Below are positions 35,451-43,011 of a stretch of DNA of 64,000 nucleotides, in pieces (positions within the stretch are counted from its first letter, which is position 1; each line of letters starts with the position of its first letter). This DNA is from CAZSDU01 sp963662525 (GTDB taxonomy: Bacteria > Bacteroidota > Bacteroidia > Bacteroidales > FEN-979). The notes beneath the pieces were generated by a model. The model searched no databases, was not told the DNA's origin, and saw only the letters and a list, made by a program, of their open reading frames with translations. The position numbers and the translations under genes are program-made. The stretch is taken from contig OY759717.1 in NCBI GenBank assembly GCA_963662525.1, positions 558,001-622,000 on the forward strand, in the 5' to 3' direction.

Positions 35451-36095
35451 ATGGAAGAAAGTACATCACGTGAAAAGGTCCTGAAAAAAGTCAGGGATGC
35501 CCTGATTGAAAAAACCGAACCACCCTTTGCAATCGTTGATCAGGAATCACCTGTTTACAGGGCGATGACCGAACCCCTTGATGTAACCTTCGCGGAAGCT
35601 TTGGTAAAAATGGCCGGAAAATTCGTTTACTGCGAAAGCATCGATGAATTTCTGGGCACCTTGAAATCATTTATCCTTGAAAAAGACTGGCCCCTGCTTT
35701 TCTGTTATGACCCGGAAATACAGTTCCTGCTCAAAGATGGCGGGGTTCCTTTCTCCTCCGAGCCCGGAAATATTCTGGAAGCAAAACTGGGCATTACACG
35801 TTGTGAATACCTTATTGCAAGGCTGGGAACCGTCATGGTTTCATCCAGGTTAAGCCCCGGAAGAAAAATCAGCATCTACCCGGATATTCACCTTGTACTT
35901 GCCTATACTTCACAACTCGTCCCTGATTTAAAAAACGCCTTGCAGAACCTGAAGAAAAAATACCGGGATCAGTATCCTTCAATGGTTTCTCTCGTTACAG
36001 GTCCAAGCCGTACCGCAGATATAGAAAAAACCCTGGTCATGGGCGCCCACGGACCAAAAGAAATTTATGTATTTTTGGTCGATGATGCATCATAA
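35451..36095 (+). CDS. LUD-domain protein (LutC/YkgG-like)
   Basis: 214 residues. The C-terminal TGPSRTADIEKTLVMGAHGP is the hallmark of the LUD family, which includes LutC of the lactate-utilisation complex. LutA and LutB are absent here. In this phylum a stand-alone LUD gene behind ftsH and before cdsA recurs in my recollection, so it may have a different role. It is cytoplasmic, with no signal or membrane segment. It starts 16 bp after ftsH and ends 17 bp before cdsA. Confidence 0.88.
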   Translation: MEESTSREKVLKKVRDALIEKTEPPFAIVDQESPVYRAMTEPLDVTFAEALVKMAGKFVYCESIDEFLGTLKSFILEKDWPLLFCYDPEIQFLLKDGGVPFSSEPGNILEAKLGITRCEYLIARLGTVMVSSRLSPGRKISIYPDIHLVLAYTSQLVPDLKNALQNLKKKYRDQYPSMVSLVTGPSRTADIEKTLVMGAHGPKEIYVFLVDDAS

Positions 36096-36112
36096 CATCC
36101 AGTACAAAGCCA

Positions 36113-36952
36113 ATGAGTAACTTCTGGGCCAGAACCATTACCGGTCTTTCGATGGTTTTCCTGCTCCTGGCAGCGCTCTGGATCAATCCATGGTTATTTG
36201 CCGGTATGTTTTTCATCATCACCCTGCTTGGTTTATGGGAATTCTATGGCATTGCAGAATCTGCTGCCAATCAACCACAGAAAATTTATGGAACGATTGC
36301 CGGAGGCCTGATTTACACCGGGATCGTTTGCCTGCACCTGATACCGGATCTTCATTCCTGGGTAATACGTTGCTTCTATGTACTACCCCTGTTTCTTCTT
36401 TTTCTTCCCTTTGTTTTTGAAATCTACAGAAAACGTCCGTATCCTCTGAACAACATCGCCCTTACTTTTTTTGGTGTTCTGTACATCGCGTTACCCATGG
36501 CATTGATAAACCTGATCAATGGCATGAATGTAGTCCGTTTTCTTGGTTTTCCCGCCTTGCTCCTCGCCTATTTTATCCTGACCTGGTTTTATGATACAGG
36601 CGCTTACCTCTATGGGAAGCAATTCGGAAAGCACAAGTTTTTTGAACGGATATCTCCCGGGAAAACATGGGAAGGAACGATGGCCGGTGTTATTGTTGCC
36701 ATTGCCACTGCTATCGTATTTTCCTTTCTTGTAAGCGATATTCTTCTGGTCGACTGGATCGTTCTGACCTTGCTGGTGATCTTTTTCGGCACCTATGGCG
36801 ACCTGGCAGAATCCCTGTTTAAAAGAAGTCTGAACCTCAAAGACTCAGGGAACATCCTTCCGGGGCACGGAGGAATCCTTGACCGCTTCGATACCTTGTT
36901 TCTTTCCGCTCCTTTTGTATTTTTGTATTTCTTTTTAAGAAATCTTTTATAA
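36113..36952 (+). CDS. cdsA: Phosphatidate cytidylyltransferase (CDP-diglyceride synthase)
   Basis: 279 residues with about eight membrane segments. It makes CDP-diacylglycerol from phosphatidate and CTP, the branch point of phospholipid synthesis. The C-terminal signature SLFKRSLNLKDSGNILPGHG followed by GILDR matches the CDS family pattern, and SPGKTWEGTMAG is also typical. It lies 1 bp upstream of psd, so the two are surely cotranscribed. Confidence 0.96.
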   Translation: MSNFWARTITGLSMVFLLLAALWINPWLFAGMFFIITLLGLWEFYGIAESAANQPQKIYGTIAGGLIYTGIVCLHLIPDLHSWVIRCFYVLPLFLLFLPFVFEIYRKRPYPLNNIALTFFGVLYIALPMALINLINGMNVVRFLGFPALLLAYFILTWFYDTGAYLYGKQFGKHKFFERISPGKTWEGTMAGVIVAIATAIVFSFLVSDILLVDWIVLTLLVIFFGTYGDLAESLFKRSLNLKDSGNILPGHGGILDRFDTLFLSAPFVFLYFFLRNLL

Positions 36953-36953
36953 T

Positions 36954-37616
36954 ATGATGACCATACACAGAGAAGGATATAAGACCATACTTATTGTATT
37001 TTTATTTATCGCCGCGGCGCTGCTTGGTTTTAATCATATTTTCCCGGAACAGACCTGGTATCATTATGTGCTGTATGCCCTGGGTTTATGGTTTTTCCTG
37101 ATGATCGTGAGGTTCTTCCGCTCCCCGAAACGGGATGCAAACGGAGGAGAGAATGTCATACTTTGTCCGGCCGACGGAAAGGTGGTGGTGATTGAGCGTA
37201 CCATTGAACCTGAGTTTTTCAGGGATGAACGCATCCAGGTTTCCATTTTCATGTCGGCTACCAATGTGCATGTAAACTGGTTCCCGGTATCGGGTTTCAT
37301 CCATTATTACAAATATCATCCTGGCCTTCATATGGTAGCTTTCAACCCCAAAGCCAGCCTGGAAAATGAACGCGCTACCATGGTTATTGAGACCAAACAC
37401 GGAGAAAAAATTCTGGTCCGCCAGATCGCCGGAGCCATGGCCAGGCGCATTAAAAGCTATCCGACGGTAGGCGAACCCGTGCTGCAGGGCGATGAACTCG
37501 GATTCATCAAATTCGGCTCCCGCGTTGACTTGTTGCTACCGGTAGGCACAAAACTGGATATTTCCCTGAATCAAAAAGTGACCGGCAAACAAACCGTGAT
37601 CGGACACCTGTTTTAG
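36954..37616 (+). CDS. psd: Phosphatidylserine decarboxylase, short archaeal-type
   Basis: 220 residues, the short form without the long N-terminal region. It converts phosphatidylserine to phosphatidylethanolamine. The self-cleavage site that generates the pyruvoyl group is Gly-Ser in IKFGSRVDLLLP (near residue 184). Two N-terminal helices (residues about 10-48) anchor it. It follows cdsA by one base; phosphatidylserine synthase is not in this window. Two adjacent ATGs (36954, 36957) could both serve as start. Confidence 0.95.
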   Translation: MMTIHREGYKTILIVFLFIAAALLGFNHIFPEQTWYHYVLYALGLWFFLMIVRFFRSPKRDANGGENVILCPADGKVVVIERTIEPEFFRDERIQVSIFMSATNVHVNWFPVSGFIHYYKYHPGLHMVAFNPKASLENERATMVIETKHGEKILVRQIAGAMARRIKSYPTVGEPVLQGDELGFIKFGSRVDLLLPVGTKLDISLNQKVTGKQTVIGHLF

Positions 37617-37627
37617 GAAGTCAGAGA

Positions 37628-38290
37628 TCACCCTCCCTGCATCGCCCTTCTCAGAAACTCGTTAAAGGGCAGCATTTTTTCAAATACCTTCATGATATAT
37701 ACCGGCAAGTCGGTGCTGGAAAGGAGTTCACTGGTTAAGGGATGATAGAGGGTATAATGCTTATGCTTCAGAAGATCAATATCCGGAAAATCTTTAGGAA
37801 AATCGCGGGGCGGAAGCTTTTGCTTATCCATATCCGAGATTCCATTAAAATACTTCCGGAAACCTTTATTGGCCATGATGGCTTTGAATTCCGCTGAATT
37901 GTAAAATATCTCCTGGCGTATCTTCTTCAACTGATTTGTTTCGGGCATGTAAACCCCGCCCGAAAGAAAGGATTCCCCGGGTTGAATATGGATATAATAT
38001 CCCGGCCCTGAACTCTTCCGCCCCGCCTGGGTGATCCAGGCGCCCATGTTGGTTTTATACGGGGATTTGTCTTTCCCGAACCGGACATCACGGAATATCC
38101 GGAATATGCAATCCTTTGCTTCCACGTACCGGATTGTTTCATCCGATTTGGCAAGCTCATGGATGAAGGCATTTACAAATGTTTCAAAGATAGTTTTGGC
38201 CTCATCGTATTGATTTTTATTGGCATGAAACCATTCCCTGTTATTGTTTTTCTGAAGGATTTCAAGAAATGAAATGACTTTGCTAAGCAT
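37628..38290 (-). CDS. DUF2461 family protein
   Basis: 220 residues from ATG 38290; an in-frame ATG at 38308 would add six residues and is less typical. The core motifs FLEILQKNNNREWFHANKNQY, RIFRDVRFGKDKSPYKTNMG and SGPGYYIHIQPGESFLSGG define DUF2461 (TIGR02453). The family is widespread and cytoplasmic; no activity is established to my knowledge. It is convergent with psd (11 bp between the stops). Confidence 0.92.
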   Translation of the reverse strand: MLSKVISFLEILQKNNNREWFHANKNQYDEAKTIFETFVNAFIHELAKSDETIRYVEAKDCIFRIFRDVRFGKDKSPYKTNMGAWITQAGRKSSGPGYYIHIQPGESFLSGGVYMPETNQLKKIRQEIFYNSAEFKAIMANKGFRKYFNGISDMDKQKLPPRDFPKDFPDIDLLKHKHYTLYHPLTSELLSSTDLPVYIMKVFEKMLPFNEFLRRAMQGG

Positions 38291-38394
38291 AATTCTGATT
38301 TTCATCAAATGTAAAAATAATTTGTTGAAAAAATATTTCCTTTTAACGTATTACCTTTTCAATGATTCCCGGATTAAGCAGAAAACAGAATCCA

Positions 38395-39216
38395 ATGAAA
38401 AAGTCAAGGGTGCTAATTTTCTGCATTATTATGATAAGTTGCCAGGGTTTTGGAGCGGGAGAACTTCACATTGCCGGAAGCAGGGGACTGGCAATGGGTT
38501 CAGCCACTGTTGCCTTATCAGATTTTTGGTCAGTGTTCAACAATCCGGCCGGTTCAGCCTGGGAGCAAAAGATCAAAGCCGGATTCAGCTTCGAAAACCG
38601 TTTTCTGGTCAAGGAGCTCAGTTACAAAGTCATGGGATTAAGCATTCCGTTAAAACCGGGAAATATCGGGATCACCGCCTCTCAATATGGAAATTCCCTT
38701 TACAGCGAGATCAAGGCCGGACTTAGTTTCTCAAGGAAATTTGGGAAATATTTCGCTGCATCCGTTCAATTGGATTATTTCCGGGTACAGATGGCCGAAT
38801 CATATGGAAATAAAAACATGATGTCCTTTGAAGTCGGACTTTTTTATAAAGCCGGAAGGAGTATAAGTCTCGGCCTTCATTTCCTGAATCCTGTTCCCAT
38901 TAAGCTAGGTACAAACCCACCCGAATTCCTTCCGATGGTAATCAGGTTAGGTATTGCCTATACCTTTTCCCCTGCCTTTCTGGCTATCGTTGAAGCCGAA
39001 AAAGACATCAACAGCAAGATGATCATCAAGGCCGGGGCAGAATATCATTTTGCACGCTCATTTTATGCCCGACTGGGAATTTCCACAAACCCTACCCTTT
39101 TCTCTTTTGGTTTCGGTCTGGGATTCGGCCGTTTTTCCTTCGATTTTGCATCCGGCTATCATCCTGTACTTGGGTTCACCCCTTCCGGATCCCTGATCTT
39201 TTCATTTCAAAAATAA
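38395..39216 (+). CDS. PorV/PorQ-like outer-membrane beta-barrel protein
   Basis: 273 residues from ATG 38395, which gives a proper signal peptide; an in-frame ATG at 38362 adds 11 residues before it. The mature N-terminus GSRGLAMGSATVALSDFWSVFNNPAG matches the FadL-superfamily (UPF0164, PorV, PorQ) start, and the remainder alternates barrel strands ending in Phe-Gln-Lys. PorV and PorQ belong to type IX secretion, but this protein is shorter than PorV and could be a paralogue. It lies 6 bp upstream of the helix-hairpin-helix/barrel gene and is likely cotranscribed. Confidence 0.8.
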   Translation: MKKSRVLIFCIIMISCQGFGAGELHIAGSRGLAMGSATVALSDFWSVFNNPAGSAWEQKIKAGFSFENRFLVKELSYKVMGLSIPLKPGNIGITASQYGNSLYSEIKAGLSFSRKFGKYFAASVQLDYFRVQMAESYGNKNMMSFEVGLFYKAGRSISLGLHFLNPVPIKLGTNPPEFLPMVIRLGIAYTFSPAFLAIVEAEKDINSKMIIKAGAEYHFARSFYARLGISTNPTLFSFGFGLGFGRFSFDFASGYHPVLGFTPSGSLIFSFQK

Positions 39217-39222
39217 ATAAAG

Positions 39223-41283
39223 ATGAAAGCCAAGTATTTGATCATGATATTCGTAATCCTGTTCCACTGGAATATATCTTATGCCCAGGAGGTGGAAGAA
39301 GCCATTGAACGGATGGCTGAATACACAGAAAGCACCCCGGACTTTGAAGAGCTTCAGGAACAATGGATACAGCTTACACAGCATCCGGTTGACCTTAATT
39401 CGGCTAAAGAAGATGACCTCCGCAATATCCCGGGGATCTCGGAAGTTCAAATAAAAAACCTGCTGGAATACAAAACCGCTTATGGCGAAATTCTCTCAGT
39501 TTATGAACTGATGGCCGTTTCGGGATTCGATTCTCTCAGTATCATGAAGATCCGGCCCTATTTTATTATAAGACCCATTTCCACCAATCCTCATTTTTCG
39601 CTGAAAAACCTTTTCCGGTTCAGCCGGCAAAGCTTGCTGGTGAGGTATGGACAAACTTTCCCCAACAGTATGGCTTACCAGAAAGCTGACCCTGACACCG
39701 GAGATCATCTTGATCCGGTATACCCAGGTAGTCCACAACATTATTATTTCCGGTATACCTTTTCCTGGTATGATAAGATTCAGATTGGGCTGGCAGGAGA
39801 TAAAGATCCAGGGGAACAATTTTTCAGGGGAGAGCAATCTTCCGGAATGGATTATTACTCGGGATATATCAGCCTTAGCAACCTGGGAATCCTGAAAAAC
39901 CTGACAGTCGGAACCTTCCGTGCAGGCTTCGGACAGGGATTGACCTTTGGCTCAGGTTCATCCATGGGTTCTGTCCCCGGATTTTTGTCCGGCTTATCTT
40001 ATAATCCTGCTGCAAGGGGCAGTATCAGTGTATCTGAAAGCAACTACCTGAAAGGTCTGACAACCACCTTCAGGATCAGAAAACTCGAAATCACGGGATT
40101 TATTTCTTATCACAACCTGGATGCCAACATCACAAAAACAGACAGTGTCAGCGGGAAAGCGCTTGAATTCAGCTCACTTGGAAGCAGTGGTTATCACCGC
40201 ACTTCAACAGAAATTGCTGACCGAAATTCCATTACTGAATTGCTGACAGGCGGGAACATCAATTTTACCGGAAGGTTTTATAAAATCGGGATGAGCGGAT
40301 ATTATTCCAGGTGGTCGGCCAGTCTGAAACCAAAAACCGCTGTATACAATCAATTTGCACTCAGAGGCAACGAGAGTTACGCGTATGGTCTGGATTACCA
40401 GGTCAGGTTAAATCCTGTATTTTTATTTGGTGAAATAAGCCGGTGCCAGAGCGGAAAAATAGCTTTTATTGCAGGTTTGAATGCAGAACCCGATAGCCGG
40501 GTCAAAATGAGGATTATTTACAGGAACTATCCTGCAGGATTTGCCAATCGTTGGGCCAATGCATTCGGACAGCAATCTTCAAACAACAACGAAAGCGGCA
40601 TCTATGCTGCTGTACAGGCGGAACTGCATACCAGGCTAATGCTATCGGCTTATGCAGATATTTACCGGTATCCATGGCTAAGGTACAATACTTCCAGGCC
40701 GAGTCCTGCACTTGAATTTGGAATACAATTAAATAGTCCAATAACCAGATCGCTGACACTTTCAGCCCGTTACTTTTATACCGAAAGCAGCAGCAATGAA
40801 GATAATTCAGTGAAGAACACCGAAAAAATCATCCGTTCTTCCCGTCAGAACCTGCGTATCAGGATTGACTGGATACCACAAACGGAAATCATCCTTAACA
40901 GCAGGATTGAACTGAACCGGACTGAAGGCGGTAATGAACCGGAACGCATGGGATATCTCATTTGCCAGGATATTCATTATAAACCTGTGAAGTTTCCGCT
41001 GGGACTGATCTTCAGATATGCCCTTTTTGACATTCCGACTTATAATGAACGCATTTATACCTATGAACCGGAAGTGCTGTTTGGATTTTCAGTACCCGCC
41101 TTTTATGGTCAGGGGATGAGGGTTTGTGCCCTGTTGAACGGCAAAGTGAACAGGCAACTGAAATGCTGGGTGAAGGCTGGAATGACCAGATATTTTAACA
41201 GAAATATCCTCGGATCAGGGCAGGATTCCGTAAATTCAAATACAAAGTTCGATCTGATTGTTCAACTTATGCTTCAGTTATAA
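39223..41283 (+). CDS. ComEA-type helix-hairpin-helix domain fused to an outer-membrane barrel
   Basis: 686 residues. The signal peptide ends in ISYAQ. Residues about 55-105 form a helix-hairpin-helix (PVDLNSAKEDDLRNIPGISE, then VQIKNLLEYKTAYG and SVYELMAVSGFDSLSI), the ComEA/DNA-binding type. From about residue 125 the protein is strand-rich with aromatic girdles and Gly turns (YYFRYTFSWYDKIQIGLAGD, GTFRAGFGQGLTFGSGSS) to a C-terminal Leu, as for a large barrel. It is exported, so the HhH would face the periplasm. The family is common in Bacteroidota and uncharacterised to my knowledge. DNA uptake or binding of periplasmic ligands are options. Confidence 0.82.
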   Translation: MKAKYLIMIFVILFHWNISYAQEVEEAIERMAEYTESTPDFEELQEQWIQLTQHPVDLNSAKEDDLRNIPGISEVQIKNLLEYKTAYGEILSVYELMAVSGFDSLSIMKIRPYFIIRPISTNPHFSLKNLFRFSRQSLLVRYGQTFPNSMAYQKADPDTGDHLDPVYPGSPQHYYFRYTFSWYDKIQIGLAGDKDPGEQFFRGEQSSGMDYYSGYISLSNLGILKNLTVGTFRAGFGQGLTFGSGSSMGSVPGFLSGLSYNPAARGSISVSESNYLKGLTTTFRIRKLEITGFISYHNLDANITKTDSVSGKALEFSSLGSSGYHRTSTEIADRNSITELLTGGNINFTGRFYKIGMSGYYSRWSASLKPKTAVYNQFALRGNESYAYGLDYQVRLNPVFLFGEISRCQSGKIAFIAGLNAEPDSRVKMRIIYRNYPAGFANRWANAFGQQSSNNNESGIYAAVQAELHTRLMLSAYADIYRYPWLRYNTSRPSPALEFGIQLNSPITRSLTLSARYFYTESSSNEDNSVKNTEKIIRSSRQNLRIRIDWIPQTEIILNSRIELNRTEGGNEPERMGYLICQDIHYKPVKFPLGLIFRYALFDIPTYNERIYTYEPEVLFGFSVPAFYGQGMRVCALLNGKVNRQLKCWVKAGMTRYFNRNILGSGQDSVNSNTKFDLIVQLMLQL

Positions 41284-41304
41284 AAAAAGCCGGCTTTACC
41301 GGCT
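41282..41304 (-). terminator. Rho-independent terminator of the sigma/anti-sigma/DUF4252 unit
   Basis: Read on the minus strand: AGCCGG (41304-41299), 5-base loop, CCGGCT (41293-41288), then seven T (41288-41282). It follows the DUF4252 stop at 41329 and abuts the end of the convergent barrel gene. Confidence 0.8.
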
Positions 41305-41328
41305 CCTTCGTGATATGAACAGAATGAA

Positions 41329-41883
41329 TTATTTGCCATGGGCATTTTTTATTTTCTGAAGGTTCTCCATTCCCTTGATGTTCATCCCTTTGGATAATTT
41401 TGAAATCGAGGAAAGGTCAATATTGCCAGTCAGGTTTAAGAGCGCTACTTCAGTTTTTCCTTTCATCAGCATCACCATTTCGCCTATCTTTCCGCCGGCA
41501 TCCTGTTTGGTCATGAATTTATAGCTTTCACGTCCTTCATTGACAGTCATCAGTTCCTTATAGATGGAAGCAGGAAACAGGCCGGCAAATTCATTATAAA
41601 TGGCAACTGCTTTCGTCATATTGGTGGAATCGATAGAATAAGTCAGTACCTTAAGTCCCGACAACTGTTCCATCATTTTTTTAATTTCAACAGCACTGGT
41701 ATCGGATTTATCGCCCATCATCTGCTGAAACATCTGGAACATTTCTTTGGAAAAATTAACGGAAGTAAATCTTTCCTGTCCGGCATACTTTTCGTACACT
41801 TTATCCATCGGACTTTGGGCCATCGTGAGGAATGGGATCATCAGGAAAGCAGCCATTGTGAATCTGATCAAATATGTTTTCAT
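41329..41883 (-). CDS. DUF4252 family exported protein
   Basis: 184 residues. Signal peptide to about residue 23 (MIPFLTMAQ). The mature part has the DUF4252 pattern: DKVYEKYAGQERFTSVNFSK, MMEQLSGLKVLTYS and a C-terminal MVMLMKGKTEVALLNLTGNI. In Bacteroidota this family recurrently follows an ECF sigma and a short membrane anti-sigma gene, as here. Its function is unknown; periplasmic stress sensing or target of the sigma factor are guesses. It starts 4 bp after the anti-sigma gene. Confidence 0.92.
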   Translation of the reverse strand: MKTYLIRFTMAAFLMIPFLTMAQSPMDKVYEKYAGQERFTSVNFSKEMFQMFQQMMGDKSDTSAVEIKKMMEQLSGLKVLTYSIDSTNMTKAVAIYNEFAGLFPASIYKELMTVNEGRESYKFMTKQDAGGKIGEMVMLMKGKTEVALLNLTGNIDLSSISKLSKGMNIKGMENLQKIKNAHGK

Positions 41884-41887
41884 GGTT

Positions 41888-42409
41888 TTATGGTTTTTTG
41901 GACTGGTTTGGTTTTTCGTCCGGGTTAATAATTAGGGTTTGACATTGATAGAACTTATTTAATTTCTGTGCGTTTTCTATGGCATTGTTGAATACTTCCA
42001 GCCGTTGCATCTGGTCAAGGCCGGTATTCAATCCTACGGATACCATAAGCAAGGCTTCTCTTGCTTGGTTGAAAGCCATTTCCTGCTGCGTATCAGGCGT
42101 ATTCATCTTTTTATTAAAGACATCATGCCGAAAAGTAAAAAACAGGCCGATGAGTAAAAGAATGCTCGCAGCTATGCCGGAGATATAATAAAAGCGGGAA
42201 GGTTTCGGATCCAGGCTGATGACAGGGGTGAAATTCTTCATCGTTTCTGTTCCCGATTCATTGAAATACGAAAAAATCTGCCGATGTTTCAGTAAATGTT
42301 CCGGAACATCTTTGCTGCTAAAAAAAGTTTTCAGCCGGCGTTCTTCATCAAGGGAAGTTTCCCCCTCGAAGTATTTGTCTAGCAGAATTTCAATTTCCCT
42401 GGTATTCAT
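41888..42409 (-). CDS. Probable membrane anti-sigma factor
   Basis: 173 residues. The N-terminal cytoplasmic part (EIEILLDKYFEGETSLDEERRL) is the usual Bacteroidota anti-sigma start. One membrane helix lies at about residues 74-92 (YYISGIAASILLLIGLFFTF). The periplasmic C-terminus is short and helical. It overlaps the sigma gene by 20 bp, so synthesis is coupled. There is no zinc-binding HxxxCxxC motif. Confidence 0.85.
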   Translation of the reverse strand: MNTREIEILLDKYFEGETSLDEERRLKTFFSSKDVPEHLLKHRQIFSYFNESGTETMKNFTPVISLDPKPSRFYYISGIAASILLLIGLFFTFRHDVFNKKMNTPDTQQEMAFNQAREALLMVSVGLNTGLDQMQRLEVFNNAIENAQKLNKFYQCQTLIINPDEKPNQSKKP

Positions 42410-42905
42410 ATTCTTTCGTATTAATCAACATTTCTCTAACGCGTTTTCTGGCCCTTGAAAGGTTAACGCGGATCGCATTTTCATTCATTTCAAGCATGGT
42501 TGCCATTTCCCCGAATTCATATCCCTCCACATCCCGCATATGAATGATCATTTGCTGCTGTTCCGGCAGGGATTTTATTGCCTGATGAATGCCGAAAATC
42601 AAGTCCGAGTTATCGGCCCTGGTTTCTCCCGGCAGGCTTTCCAGAAATTGCCGGTGATTATCCATACTTACCACCGGATACCGCCGGGACTTGATCTTAT
42701 CCAGGCAGAAATTTTTTGTTGTCACCACCGCCAGGGCTTCCACACTGCGATATTCATCCAGTTTTTCCCTTTTATTCCATAATCTGATGAACACTTCCTG
42801 AACGGCATCTTCAGCCTCTTCGGTATTGTCAAGCAGTCTTTTTGCAAACCTGAACAATTTGTCGCGCAAAGGATATACCTGTTTTTGAAACTCCTGAAGG
42901 TTCAT
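42390..42905 (-). CDS. ECF-family RNA polymerase sigma factor
   Basis: 171 residues from ATG 42905 (MNLQEFQKQV); the frame is open further upstream to 43058 but that stretch covers the divergent promoter region and has no sigma homology. Region 2: LFRFAKRLLDNTEEAEDAVQ followed by EVFIRLW. Region 4: SLPEQQQMIIHMRDVEGYEF and the helix-turn-helix around MLEMNENAIRVNLSRARKRV. It is first in a unit with the anti-sigma and DUF4252 genes. Confidence 0.93.
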   Translation of the reverse strand: MNLQEFQKQVYPLRDKLFRFAKRLLDNTEEAEDAVQEVFIRLWNKREKLDEYRSVEALAVVTTKNFCLDKIKSRRYPVVSMDNHRQFLESLPGETRADNSDLIFGIHQAIKSLPEQQQMIIHMRDVEGYEFGEMATMLEMNENAIRVNLSRARKRVREMLINTKEYEYQGN

Positions 42906-42952
42906 ATGCTGAAGAAGACGAGAAGACGAATATATTATTACACAAATTTGAC

Positions 42953-42960
42953 TATTTTTG
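42953..42960 (+). promoter_or_regulatory. Putative -7 box for the POT transporter gene
   Basis: TATTTTTG matches TAnnTTTG, 51 bases before ATG 43012, in the intergenic region shared with the divergent sigma gene. Confidence 0.35.
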
Positions 42961-43011
42961 TCATGCACTTCAGTAAAAATCAAATTAGTATTCACGAATA
43001 AACTGTTTATT

